Part shown: positions 36,089-44,943 of the stretch, piece by piece | How the letters are laid out: each line of letters begins with the position of its first letter | Position numbering within the stretch: the first letter of the stretch is position 1 | Assembly (NCBI GenBank): GCA_964420035.1 | Contig: CAYQQR010000015.1 | Coordinates: 10,393-74,392, forward strand | Direction of reading: 5' to 3' | Length of the DNA stretch: 64,000 nt | DNA from: CAYQQR01 sp964420035 | GTDB taxonomy: Bacteria; Bacteroidota; Bacteroidia; Bacteroidales; SM23-62 | The notes under the pieces: generated by a model | The model's database searches: none | Told to the model about the DNA's origin: nothing | Seen by the model: the letters and a program-made list of their open reading frames with translations, nothing else | Made by a program: the position numbers and the translations under genes

Positions 36089-36693
36089 GCTGCTTTTTTC
36101 ATGCTTTCTTTTTGTTGCCTGCTCTTAACGATCTTCTGGGAAGCTTTGGAAAGATTTTCCTCGTCTTCCAGGTAACGGTTGATCTTCCGTATGGCATCCT
36201 GGTAGCCCGGGATCTGCACCTTCTCGTACAGGTTCACTTTCTGGGTGGTCTTTTTCCGGGCATGGTCCAGCAGGTCCATCTTCCGCCGGTAGATCTTTTT
36301 CTCGATGGCCATGCCGACCAGCTCTTTCAAAACCCCGATCCCGTCCATGAACCATTTGGGTTTCACGAACAGGGAAAATTCCCTGATGTCAAAACGGATG
36401 CCCTTCAACACGGGGGTCTTCACCCCGGCGATCTTGTCTATGTCCAGTTCCACCTCTTTTACACCCACCAGTTCGGGATCAAACTCGACCCACAACCTCA
36501 GACTTTCATCGAACCGGCTGATGGTTTGATGCAGTTTCTTTTCAAGTTCCCGGACCTTGTTTTTGGCTTTCTTGACTTCCATACGGAGGGCCGATTCCTT
36601 GTTTTTCAGGGTGGGGAGGGCCCGCTCCCGTATCTCCAGCTGCTTTTTCAGCCGCTGCAGTTCCGTTTTGTTGTATTGAAATTTGATCGCCAT
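36085..36693 (-). CDS. atpD: V-type ATPase subunit D (central stalk)
   Basis: A 202-residue, highly helical protein: IKFQYNKTELQRLKKQLEIRE at the start and KINRYLEDEENLSKASQKIVK near the end, matching the long antiparallel coiled coil of subunit D. It forms the central shaft inside the A3B3 head. It lies 17 bases after subunit B and overlaps subunit I, so translation is coupled. The length is normal. Confidence 0.93.
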   Translation of the reverse strand: MAIKFQYNKTELQRLKKQLEIRERALPTLKNKESALRMEVKKAKNKVRELEKKLHQTISRFDESLRLWVEFDPELVGVKEVELDIDKIAGVKTPVLKGIRFDIREFSLFVKPKWFMDGIGVLKELVGMAIEKKIYRRKMDLLDHARKKTTQKVNLYEKVQIPGYQDAIRKINRYLEDEENLSKASQKIVKSRQQKESMKKAA

Positions 36694-36710
36694 GATGCCA
36701 ATAACTCCGT

Positions 36711-38159
36711 TTATTCTTTTGAAGCTTCCTTGTCCGACGTAGCCTTAGCAGAGTCGGGCTTGTCCGACGTAGCTTCAGCGGATTCTTCTTCTACTACTTC
36801 TTCCTGCTCTTTCTTGCCTGCCTTTTCTGCATATCCTGCTTCCTCCGGCCAGTACTTTTTCACCATCTCTTCTTTGATACCCACCTCGGGTTTGGAGAAA
36901 TACTTATTGAAAAGTTCCCAGCCCGTATCCAGCATTTTGTCCACTTCGATGTTCACATCGATGGCCAGCAGTTTTTCAGAATACTCATGGGCAAACTTCA
37001 GGGTACGCTTGTCGTAATCGGTCAGGTCGAAACCGTTTTCCTGCTTGGTGCGTGCATTGGCTGCATCCGCATAAAGCCGTATGGCGGCATTCATCACCTG
37101 GGGATGGTCCTCCCGGGTCTTCTTCCCGATCACCAGTTGCTTCAGCCGGGAAAGCGAGCGGAAGGGGTCCACGATCACCTTACCGATGTCGGTATCCCTT
37201 CTGAGGAAGAGCTGTCCCTCGGTGATGTAACCGGTATTATCGGGAATCGCGTGGGTGATATCCCCGCCCGACAGGGTGGTTACGGCAATGATGGTGATCG
37301 AACCCCCGTCGGGAAACTGGACGGCTTTCTCGTAGATCTTGGCCAGGTCGCTGTAAAGTGAACCGGGCATGCTGTCCTTGGAAGGGATCTGGTCCATCCG
37401 GTTGGAAACAATGGCCAGGGCATCCGCGTAGAGGGTCATGTCGGTAAGCAGCACCAGCACCTTTTCATTCTTCTCGGTGGCAAAATATTCAGCGGCGGTC
37501 AGGGCCATGTCAGGCACCAGCAGGCGCTCCACCGGCGGTTCCTCGGTGGTATTGATAAAAGCCACGATACGGTCCAGGGCCCCGGCATTTTCAAACACCC
37601 CCCGGTAATAGAGGTAGTCATCGTTGGACAGGCCGATACCTCCCAGGATGATCTTGTCGGCTTCCGCCCTCAGGGCCACCATGGCCATCACCTGGTTAAA
37701 GGGTTCCCCGGGGTCGGCGAAGAAAGGTATCTTCTGGCCGGTCACCAGGGTATTGTTCAGGTCGATCCCGGCGATACCCGTGGTGATCAGCTCGGAAGGC
37801 TGTTCCCTTCGTACCGGGTTCACCGAAGGTCCGCCGATCTCCTGGTCCCGCCCCATCAGCTTGGCCCCTTTCACCAGGGGTTCGCCATAGGCATTTAAAA
37901 AACGGCCCGCCAGGTCGTCGCCCACTTTAAGGGCAGGGGGCCGGCCCATGAAGATCACCTCGGCATTGGTGGGGATCCCTTCCGTACCGCCAAATACCTG
38001 GAGGGTGACCTCATCACCGATGATCTTGACCACCTGGGCCAGCTTGCCGTGAACCACGGCCAGCTCTTCATAGCCGATGCCGGTTGCATGCAGGGTGCAG
38101 GTGGCCTTGGTGATCTGCGTGAGCTTCTTGTATGTCTTCTGAAAAGCTTTCTTTTCCAT
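36711..38159 (-). CDS. atpB: V-type ATPase subunit B
   Basis: A 482-residue non-catalytic head subunit. ELAVVHGKLAQVVKI, FLNAYGEPLVKGAK, GPSVNPVRREQPSELITTGIAGIDLNNTLVTGQKIPFF and LSNDDYLYYRGVFENAG are family signatures, and the P-loop is degenerate as expected for B. Its stop codon abuts the subunit D gene. Residues after about 440 are unusual: an acidic Lys/Glu linker followed by two 9-residue repeats of the type DSAKATSDK, encoded by a 27-base DNA repeat. This tail is not part of the fold. The start overlaps the end of subunit A by one base. Confidence 0.95.
   Translation of the reverse strand: MEKKAFQKTYKKLTQITKATCTLHATGIGYEELAVVHGKLAQVVKIIGDEVTLQVFGGTEGIPTNAEVIFMGRPPALKVGDDLAGRFLNAYGEPLVKGAKLMGRDQEIGGPSVNPVRREQPSELITTGIAGIDLNNTLVTGQKIPFFADPGEPFNQVMAMVALRAEADKIILGGIGLSNDDYLYYRGVFENAGALDRIVAFINTTEEPPVERLLVPDMALTAAEYFATEKNEKVLVLLTDMTLYADALAIVSNRMDQIPSKDSMPGSLYSDLAKIYEKAVQFPDGGSITIIAVTTLSGGDITHAIPDNTGYITEGQLFLRRDTDIGKVIVDPFRSLSRLKQLVIGKKTREDHPQVMNAAIRLYADAANARTKQENGFDLTDYDKRTLKFAHEYSEKLLAIDVNIEVDKMLDTGWELFNKYFSKPEVGIKEEMVKKYWPEEAGYAEKAGKKEQEEVVEEESAEATSDKPDSAKATSDKEASKE
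36729..36785 (-). repeat. Two 27-base direct repeats in the atpB tail
   Basis: 36729-36755 and 36759-36785 share CTTGTCCGACGTAGC and a further purine/pyrimidine-matched half, with a period of 30 bases. On the coding strand each reads SA[EK]ATSDK. Confidence 0.85.
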
Positions 38160-39916
38160 TAGCCTTGTTTTCTTTCATTCAAAATAGATTCCAGCTCCTT
38201 CTCATGATTCTTGAAATCATCCGAATCCATCTCGGAATAGTTCATTTGCTTCAGCTGGTTGATGATCCTCTTGAAAAATTCCCCGACTTCTTCAAAGGAA
38301 TCAAAATCAAATTCCATGTCACAGATGGCCAGCACCTTATTGAGCATATACTTCTGACGTTCGAAGGGAGTGAGCTGGTCGACCTTGTCAAAAGCATCCT
38401 GTTGCAGTATGATGAAGTCGATGATCTCCGATTTCCAGAACTGGTCATGATACTCGATGGGAACCCCGTCGTCTCCCAGGATGTTGATCTGCTCCTGTAC
38501 TTCCCGTCCCCGTTGCAGGATATCCTTGGTCTTTTCAACTTTTTCCACCCAGTCCTCGGAAATGTTTTTCCTGACGAACTCCCTGACTTCCTCGTATTCC
38601 AGGTACTTGGAGTAGCTGTCAATGGGATCGATGGCCGGGTACCGTTTACTGTCGGCCCTGTTCTGGGAGAGGGCATAAAAACAGCGGGCCGTCTTCTTGG
38701 TGGCCTCCGTCACCGGCTCCTTCAGGTTCCCGCCCGCCGGCGAGACCGTCCCGATAAAGGTGATGGAACCGTTTTCCCCGTTGGTGAGTTCCACGTACCC
38801 GGCCCGGGAATAGAAATTGGCAATGATGGCGGAAAGGTCCATGGGGTAGGCATCCTGACCGGGCAACTCTTCCATGCGGTTCGACATCTCGCGCAGGGCC
38901 TGTGCCCAACGGGAGGTGGAGTCGGCCAGCAGGAGGATCTTCAAACCCATGTTCCTGTAATACTCGGCAATGGTCATGGCCGTGTACACCGATGCTTCCC
39001 GGGCGGCAACCGGCATGTTCGAGGTGTTGGCGATGATGGTGGTTCTTTCAATAAGCTTTCTCCCCGTACGGGCATCTTCCAGCTCCGGGAATTCCTTGAA
39101 GATCTCCACCACCTCGTTGGCACGCTCCCCGCAGGCGGCGATGATCACCATGTCGGCTTCGGCTTGCTGACTGAGGGCGTGCTGCAAGACGGTCTTCCCG
39201 GAACCGAAAGGACCGGGAATGAAACCGGTACCGCCCTCGGTGATGGGATTCAGGGTGTCGATGGTCCGCACCCCGGTTTCCAGTACCTTGAAGGGACGGG
39301 ATTTGTGTTTGTAGCCCCGCAGGGGGATCTTTACCGGCCAGCGCTGCACCATGTTGATCTCGATGTCCTTGCCATCGGAATTGGTCACCACGGCAATGGT
39401 ATCCTTGATGGTGTATTCCCCTTTTCCGGCAACCGACTTGACCGTGTATTTCCCGTTCATGCTGAAGGGCAGCATGATCTTATGCGGCATCCAGTTTTCC
39501 TTGACCTCCCCCAGCCAGGCTCCGGCCCCGACCGTGTCTCCCTTTTTGGCCAGGGGCTTGAATTCCCATTTTTTCTTCTTATCGAGCGGGGGGGTATATT
39601 CGCCTTTGTTGAGGAAAACCCCTTCCATCTTGTCCAGGTCGTTTTGCAAACCGTCATAGTTTTTGGAGAGAATACCCGGACCCAGCTCCACATCCAGCAG
39701 ATCGCCCATGAATTCCACTTCACTCCCGATCTTGAGCCCCCGGGTACTTTCGAATACCTGGATGTAGGCGCGGTCGCCGGCGACCTTTATAACTTCGGAT
39801 TTCAGGGCAGTGTTCTCGTGCTTGATCATGCAGATCTCGTTTTGGCTGATATGTCCCTCGGTTTTCACATAAACGAGATTGGCAATGATGCTCTGTACTT
39901 TACCTTTTACGGCCAT
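38159..39916 (-). CDS. atpA: V-type ATPase subunit A (catalytic)
   Basis: A 585-residue catalytic head subunit. Walker A is GPFGSGKTVLQHALS at about residues 234-248. CGERANEVVEIFKEFPEL follows, and the catalytic-site region LLADSTSRWAQALREMSNRMEELPG is intact. The non-homologous region typical of A subunits is present (EFMGDLLDVELGPGILSKNYDGLQ). It hydrolyses or makes ATP in the A3B3 head. It lies 11 bases downstream of the DUF2764 gene. All conserved motifs are intact, so the complex should be functional. Confidence 0.97.
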   Translation of the reverse strand: MAVKGKVQSIIANLVYVKTEGHISQNEICMIKHENTALKSEVIKVAGDRAYIQVFESTRGLKIGSEVEFMGDLLDVELGPGILSKNYDGLQNDLDKMEGVFLNKGEYTPPLDKKKKWEFKPLAKKGDTVGAGAWLGEVKENWMPHKIMLPFSMNGKYTVKSVAGKGEYTIKDTIAVVTNSDGKDIEINMVQRWPVKIPLRGYKHKSRPFKVLETGVRTIDTLNPITEGGTGFIPGPFGSGKTVLQHALSQQAEADMVIIAACGERANEVVEIFKEFPELEDARTGRKLIERTTIIANTSNMPVAAREASVYTAMTIAEYYRNMGLKILLLADSTSRWAQALREMSNRMEELPGQDAYPMDLSAIIANFYSRAGYVELTNGENGSITFIGTVSPAGGNLKEPVTEATKKTARCFYALSQNRADSKRYPAIDPIDSYSKYLEYEEVREFVRKNISEDWVEKVEKTKDILQRGREVQEQINILGDDGVPIEYHDQFWKSEIIDFIILQQDAFDKVDQLTPFERQKYMLNKVLAICDMEFDFDSFEEVGEFFKRIINQLKQMNYSEMDSDDFKNHEKELESILNERKQG

Positions 39917-39927
39917 ATGTTTTTTAA

Positions 39928-40791
39928 TTATTTTCTGTTCAGACTGAATTCTTCTGATAGTTCGTAGGAGGACTCCAGGTCCTGGATCAGTTTCTCGAAC
40001 ATCTCCCTGCCGGCTTCCTTGTCCAGTTCCTTCCAGCGAAATACGATGAATAATTTTATCAGGTACCCGATCACCTTTTCAATGGTGAAATAATGAAAAA
40101 AGGTTTTTTCATCCAGGTAATCCCATTTCAGATGATCCACTTTCCGCTCCCGCTCGTAAAAATCATCCACTTCCGACAATTCAAGCAGGGCATCCAGGTA
40201 ATCGTCGTCGGTCCTGATCTCAAGACTTTTCTTCTGGGAGGCAGCTAGTTCCTGTACCAGGGGCGAATCCCCGATGATCTCTTTGGAAATGTCTTTGTCG
40301 TGTTTTTTGGCGATCAGGGTGGTCAGAATGTTTTTGGCATTCTGTTCGAATTCGAACCATTGCCTGAGGAACTCGTTGTGTACCGTACCCACGTAAGCAT
40401 AGTAGCCTTCCGTCAGGATCTTTTCAAAGGATTCTTCGGGGATCTCTTTCTCCTCATCCTCAAAATCCCGTATGAAATCGATCATATACTGCGGCAGCAA
40501 GGGTTCCTGTTCCAGGATGGCATGGAGCCTGCTGACCTGCTCCTCGAAATCTTCCGTTGTGAAATTGCCCGTGGGATCGGGCTCCTCTTCTTTCTTCAAA
40601 AGGAAATTGATGAGGTTATCGTGATCGCGGGGAAGGAAGAGCAGTCGGATGAGCTCATGATCTGCAGGACCGAGTTCGTGTTCCAGCTCCTCTTTGAATT
40701 GCTTCAAGGTTGAGGGGAACTTGCTGTCCTCGAACATCAGGTCGGGTAATCCCGCGATCAAACAATGATATTGGTTTTTGAATATCCTCAA
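39928..40791 (-). CDS. DUF2764 protein (V-ATPase subunit C-like)
   Basis: A 287-residue protein starting MRIFKNQYHCLIAGLPDLMFED, the DUF2764 N-terminal signature. It is helical throughout (LLFLPRDHDNLINFLLKK, EKVIGYLIKLFIVFRWKELD). In Bacteroidota and Chlamydiae it always sits between subunits E and A. It is thought to take the place of subunit C, linking the shaft to the membrane ring, which is established by context rather than by function tests. Spacing to subunit E is 23 bases. Confidence 0.9.
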   Translation of the reverse strand: MRIFKNQYHCLIAGLPDLMFEDSKFPSTLKQFKEELEHELGPADHELIRLLFLPRDHDNLINFLLKKEEEPDPTGNFTTEDFEEQVSRLHAILEQEPLLPQYMIDFIRDFEDEEKEIPEESFEKILTEGYYAYVGTVHNEFLRQWFEFEQNAKNILTTLIAKKHDKDISKEIIGDSPLVQELAASQKKSLEIRTDDDYLDALLELSEVDDFYERERKVDHLKWDYLDEKTFFHYFTIEKVIGYLIKLFIVFRWKELDKEAGREMFEKLIQDLESSYELSEEFSLNRK

Positions 40792-40814
40792 TGGTTCTGG
40801 CTGATCCTTTTGAT

Positions 40815-41477
40815 TTAAGATTTTTTCTTTTTTCCCTTGCCCTCTTTAACTTCAGCGGAGGGTTCTTCATCCTTAAAAAGAAGATTGATCATCCTTGGGC
40901 GGAGATATTCCTTGACGAAAGCTTCAAAATCGGATTCCTTGAAACTAATGGTGTAGCTGCCATCGTCCGGGCCGATCTCGAATCCTTCTTTCAACTGGTC
41001 GCTGTACTGAAGGGTGAGTCCTTTATCCAGCAGCTCTTTGGCCTTATTGCTGAAGTATTGGTCGATTTCCTTTTGTTTCTTTTTGGGCAACACGGCAGTA
41101 AGATCCAGACTGCCGGCTTCGGGGTTCCAGTTCTTGACCATGGTGATGATCACCTCGTTCATGAACTCCTGGTCCCGGAACGCGGGATCGCTTACTTTTT
41201 TGATCGCTTCGGACTGGATCATTTCGGAGATCTCCTGTTTCAGGGAGTTGACGGCCTGGTTGGCTGCCAGCTTCAGCTCGGCCATCATGTTCTTCTTGTC
41301 TTCTTCTGCTTTCTTTTTGGCCTCTTCGACGATCTTTTCTGCTTCTTCTTTGGCCTTTTTGATGATCTCATCGGCTTTTTTCCCGGCCTCTTCCCGTATC
41401 TTTTCTGCTTCTTCCTTTCCCCTGGAGATGCCCTCCTGGTAGATCTTGCTGGTTAATTCCTGCAGTTTATCTTCCAT
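40815..41477 (-). CDS. atpE: V-type ATPase subunit E (peripheral stalk)
   Basis: A 220-residue protein. The first 85 residues are a charged Glu/Lys/Ala coiled coil (EEAEKIREEAGKKADEIIKKAKEE), followed by the globular C-terminal domain typical of E. The final KEGKGKKKKS is a basic tail. It is the first gene of the operon E-DUF2764-A-B-D-I-K. A TAnnTTTG box lies 72 bases upstream. Confidence 0.9.
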   Translation of the reverse strand: MEDKLQELTSKIYQEGISRGKEEAEKIREEAGKKADEIIKKAKEEAEKIVEEAKKKAEEDKKNMMAELKLAANQAVNSLKQEISEMIQSEAIKKVSDPAFRDQEFMNEVIITMVKNWNPEAGSLDLTAVLPKKKQKEIDQYFSNKAKELLDKGLTLQYSDQLKEGFEIGPDDGSYTISFKESDFEAFVKEYLRPRMINLLFKDEEPSAEVKEGKGKKKKS

Positions 41478-41548
41478 TTTGTAGTAAGTTCAGTTTGTTC
41501 GGCTTCCCGTGAAAACGATTGCTTTAATGACTGTTATTTTAGGAAATG

Positions 41549-41556
41549 CAAAAATA
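41549..41556 (-). promoter_or_regulatory. Putative -7 box TATTTTTG of the V-ATPase operon
   Basis: Minus-strand TATTTTTG matches TAnnTTTG. An inverted repeat GGTTAT-AAAC-ATAACC (41567-41582) lies about 10 bases upstream, where a regulator could bind; that is speculation. Confidence 0.45.
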
Positions 41557-41740
41557 AAAATTAAGTGGTTATAAACATAACCGTCCGTCTTAATTCTCTG
41601 TTACAAAATAAATCAATATTGATTCTGTATAAGGTGATAAAGTTCACGCTTTTGCAAACTCTGTTCCAAATCATTATGAGGGTCTGTATACTTTCATTAT
41701 TTTTAGTACATCGTTCAACCCTGCTAACCCATTCTGATTC

Positions 41741-43144
41741 ATGAGCGGTTTTTTCAGCGTCATTTCCAGGAGCCGGTGCGTTTCCGATGTTTTTTACGGT
41801 ACTGATTATCACTCCCACCTGGGCACCAAGCGGGCCGGGATGGTTTTTTACGGTCAAAGTGAAGGTTTCCGCCGGGCCATACACAACATCGAGAATTCCT
41901 ACTTCCGCACCAAGTTCCAGGATGATCTTCCCCATTTCAGGGGCCGGAAAGGAATAGGGGTCATCAGCGACACCGATCCCCAGCCCATCCTGTTCAATTC
42001 CCACCTGGGCAGCTTTGCCATTGCCACGGTGAGCCGTATCGTCAACTTAAAGGAGCTGGAAAATTATTTCCTGAATAAAAAAATCCATTTCACGGAGAAT
42101 TTTGAAGGCAACACCAATCCCACCGAAGTTGTGGCCAACCTGATCTGCGAAGAAGAGGATTTCGTTTCGGGCATCACCCATGTATTGGACCGGATCAGGG
42201 GATCCTGTTCCATGGTGATCCTCACGCCCGATCGACTTATCGCGGCGCGCGACAAGCTGGGACGCACTTCTGTCATTATCGGGAAGAAGGACGGGGCCTA
42301 TGCCGCTGCCAGCGAATCATCGGCTTTCCCCAATACCGGCTACGAAGCGGTCCATAACATGGGTCCGGGAGAGATCACCGAAGTCACGGCGGAAGGATAC
42401 AACATCCTGAAAAAACCGGGAAAGCAAATGCAGATATGTGCCTTTCTGTGGGTGTATTACGGTTATCCTACCTCCGATTTCGAAGGCATCAATGTGGATC
42501 ACTGCCGTTATCGCTGCGGGTCCGCCCTGGCAAGAAGGGACAGGGTAGAAGCCGATTTTGTTACCGGCATCCCGGATTCCGGGACGGGACATGCCATCGG
42601 TTACGGCAATGAACGGGGTATCCCTTACATGAGGCCCTTCTCAAAGTATACCCCCACCTGGCCCCGCAGTTTTATGCCCCAGAAACAGGAAACCCGCGAG
42701 CTGGTGGCCAAGATGAAACTCATTCCCAACAAGGATTTTATTGAAGGGAAGAGGATGATCATCTGCGACGATTCCATCGTGCGGGGCACCCAGCTTACCG
42801 ATAATACCGTCGACCTGCGTAAGAAAGGTGCCAAAGAAGTGCACTTGCGCATTGCCTGTCCGCCCCTGACCTTTGCCTGTAACTTCCTGAACTTCTCCCA
42901 GTCCCGCTCCACCCTCGAGCTGGCAAGCCGCAAGGCCATCAAACAGCTGGAGGGGGAAGAGAAGAACCTGGAGGAATATGCCGATCCTACCACCGGCAAG
43001 CATAAGGCTATGGTGAATCAGATCGCGAAAAACCTGAACGTGGATTCATTGATGTACCAGAACCTCCATGACCTGGTCGAAGCCATCGGTCTGCCCAGGG
43101 AAAGGCTCTGCACCCATTGCTGGGATAATTCATCTTATTATTGA
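41741..43144 (+). CDS. PurF-like amidophosphoribosyltransferase homologue lacking the Cys nucleophile
   Basis: A 467-residue protein. The N-terminal half is a class II glutamine amidotransferase fold (YHSHLGTKRAGMVFY, FNSHLGSFAIATVSRI) and the C-terminal half a phosphoribosyltransferase with the PRPP loop RMIICDDSIVRGT near 338-350. In true PurF residue 2 is the catalytic Cys (MCGI). Here the protein opens MSGFFSVISRSRC, so the N-terminal nucleophile position is Ser. Bacteroidota often carry such a second PurF-like paralogue. Ammonia-dependent or altered activity is inferred. The C-terminal LCTHCWDNSSYY retains PurF-like cysteines. It converges with the next gene, overlapping by 7 bases. Confidence 0.88.
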   Translation: MSGFFSVISRSRCVSDVFYGTDYHSHLGTKRAGMVFYGQSEGFRRAIHNIENSYFRTKFQDDLPHFRGRKGIGVISDTDPQPILFNSHLGSFAIATVSRIVNLKELENYFLNKKIHFTENFEGNTNPTEVVANLICEEEDFVSGITHVLDRIRGSCSMVILTPDRLIAARDKLGRTSVIIGKKDGAYAAASESSAFPNTGYEAVHNMGPGEITEVTAEGYNILKKPGKQMQICAFLWVYYGYPTSDFEGINVDHCRYRCGSALARRDRVEADFVTGIPDSGTGHAIGYGNERGIPYMRPFSKYTPTWPRSFMPQKQETRELVAKMKLIPNKDFIEGKRMIICDDSIVRGTQLTDNTVDLRKKGAKEVHLRIACPPLTFACNFLNFSQSRSTLELASRKAIKQLEGEEKNLEEYADPTTGKHKAMVNQIAKNLNVDSLMYQNLHDLVEAIGLPRERLCTHCWDNSSYY

Positions 43145-43797
43145 GCGCCCTGGCCCTGGCGCACCGAACGGTATTTCTTGTAAAATGCCGGGGATTGTAC
43201 CGAGAAGGCGGTCATCAGCCGGTCCATCCGCTTATTTAAGAGCTGTATGTTCGACTTAAGCAGCTTTTCCGATTTTTTGACGGCCTTTTTCTGTTCTGCC
43301 ATACCTTCGTTGTATTCCTTAAGGGTCTTTTCATATTCCCCGAGGGCCTTCTCATAGGTCTCGATCATGGCCGGGGTCAGCCCGTATTTTTCCGGGTGCC
43401 CGGGTTGGTCCTGTAATTTGCCGATGTGCTTTTGGATCTGCCGGGCCTGTTTCAGCAATTTTGAACTACCCAGCTTGTTCAGCTTCTTTTTCGAGGGAAC
43501 CAGCTTGCCCGAAGCTTTACCGTCCTGTTGATCTTCAAGATATACATAAAGAATATTGTTGAGAGGGAAAAGGGCCGATGTCAGCTTGTTTTTATGGCTG
43601 TCCCGGGACTTTTTAAGGGGTTCGATGTTCATGCCCAGATGAGCCTCGAGGTCATCCAGGTCCTTGATGTTCTTGACAAAATCATCATACACCAACCGGA
43701 TGGCATCGATCTTCTGCCATTGGTCCAGGTTGCCCTCCATCAGTTCATGGATATCCCGGAACATTTTTTTTGCTGTAGCCTGTTTTTCCTTGTTCAT
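43138..43797 (-). CDS. Coiled-coil protein of unknown function
   Basis: A 219-residue, mostly helical and highly charged protein with no signal peptide or membrane segment. Long Lys/Glu helices (MIETYEKALGEYEKTLKEYNEGMAEQ) dominate the C-terminal half. I do not recognise a domain. It starts 11 bases after the stop of the CHAD-domain gene, so the two are probably cotranscribed and may act together. Confidence 0.7.
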   Translation of the reverse strand: MNKEKQATAKKMFRDIHELMEGNLDQWQKIDAIRLVYDDFVKNIKDLDDLEAHLGMNIEPLKKSRDSHKNKLTSALFPLNNILYVYLEDQQDGKASGKLVPSKKKLNKLGSSKLLKQARQIQKHIGKLQDQPGHPEKYGLTPAMIETYEKALGEYEKTLKEYNEGMAEQKKAVKKSEKLLKSNIQLLNKRMDRLMTAFSVQSPAFYKKYRSVRQGQGAQ

Positions 43798-43808
43798 TTT
43801 ATGAATGT

Positions 43809-44759
43809 TTATACAAGTTTCCTCGCGGTCTTTAATTTTCCGGGTCCGGGCAGGATCTTTTTCTTATGGAAGATCTCCCAATAACCCGACAGCCGGTTTA
43901 CAAACACGTCCGGTTCTTCCGTATACACGGCAGCGACCTTATGCCAGATCCGGCCCAGCAGTTCCTCCTTGCTTCTTTTCCGGATATTCCTCAGCTGGCG
44001 AAGGGTACTGGCGTTGGTGATCTTCTTTTTATCCCGGGCCTCTTCGGTCAGCTCGTCCAGGTCGTGACAAACCCCCAGGATCTCCGTGATGTTGTTCAAC
44101 GATTTGGCATAGGCTTTCAATACCTTGGGATAAAGGGGTTGCAAAAGCTCCATCTGGTGCCAGAGGTACTTCATCCTTTTGCGCGTGTCGTGAAGCAACC
44201 CGGGATCATGTCCCCCCTGTGCCTTTTGGTATAGCTTCCTGCCCTGGCGGTAGATCCTGTGCAAACCCCCTTCAAAAGCCCGGAAGTCTTCATGAGAAAA
44301 TTTAAAATGCTCCACCCTTTTTTTCGCGGCCCGGGTTTCTACAGCGATCTTTCTGAAGATATCCTTGTCGTCGAGCAGGATCTTGTAGAGCCTTTCACCC
44401 TCCCGCAACAGTTCATCCTGCATTTGCTGCATATGATTTTGGGCAGCCGGGGTGAAATCCTCTTTGATCTTTCCTATGGTTTCCGCGAGGACGATGCGGT
44501 TCCTCAGTTCCGAGACCTGCCGGGCCAGGTCCCTGAAATTGGTGTTTTCACGATAATAGCTGCTGTATCCGATCTCGTCCCGGATCAGACGGAGTACGGC
44601 CCGGATCCGTTTCATGCTCTTGCGGATCTCATGTACCGATTGATGGCGGTCCTTGCCACCCGCTTTGCAGTGTTGCAGGATGGCATCCATCTGGTGACCG
44701 AGGATGCGTTTTATGCCACTGCTGAGCTGCTCGTTTTCCGACAACCTGAAATCCTTCAT
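43809..44759 (-). CDS. CHAD domain protein
   Basis: A 316-residue, all-helical protein with conserved basic and His positions: HKSVHEIRKSMKRIRAVLRLIRDEIG-type helix near 38-68 (HEIRKSMKRIRA is visible), HDTRKRMKYLWHQMELL near 190-210, and KALYPKVL-like helices after it. CHAD domains bind inorganic polyphosphate through such His/Lys/Arg faces and are often found with polyphosphate granules. No triphosphatase (CYTH) partner is adjacent. The N-terminus starts MKDFRLSENEQL. It is probably first in a two-gene unit with the coiled-coil gene. Confidence 0.88.
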   Translation of the reverse strand: MKDFRLSENEQLSSGIKRILGHQMDAILQHCKAGGKDRHQSVHEIRKSMKRIRAVLRLIRDEIGYSSYYRENTNFRDLARQVSELRNRIVLAETIGKIKEDFTPAAQNHMQQMQDELLREGERLYKILLDDKDIFRKIAVETRAAKKRVEHFKFSHEDFRAFEGGLHRIYRQGRKLYQKAQGGHDPGLLHDTRKRMKYLWHQMELLQPLYPKVLKAYAKSLNNITEILGVCHDLDELTEEARDKKKITNASTLRQLRNIRKRSKEELLGRIWHKVAAVYTEEPDVFVNRLSGYWEIFHKKKILPGPGKLKTARKLV

Positions 44760-44843
44760 AGAGCAAGAAGATAGTGTAAAATTATTCGGAAGTCAAGTAT
44801 TGGATCATTCGGCTAATTCTCTTATGGATGGTATATTATAAAT

Positions 44844-44934
44844 AGGTCACAGAGAGCCGCAGGGTAAAAAGGAGATACACAGAGTTCAAATTTAATCCCT
44901 TTTCTCTGTGGTCCTCTGTTTTACTCTGTGACCT
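44844..44934. repeat. R3 element, gene-less copy 1
   Basis: A 91-base element with inverted ends AGGTCACAGAG ... CTCTGTGACCT. The interior has further CACAGAG / CTCTGTGG copies, so the arms pair extensively around a short AT-rich centre. It is the same family as 52335-52408, 59972-60059 and the arms around the GxxExxY gene at 61818-62195. Confidence 0.88.
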
Positions 44935-44943
44935 CCAATTCCA

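Noticed and set aside
38132..39967. Plus-strand open frame of about 611 codons
   Set aside because: Antisense to V-ATPase subunit A, which has all catalytic motifs; low-complexity His/Gly/Val composition typical of a shadow.
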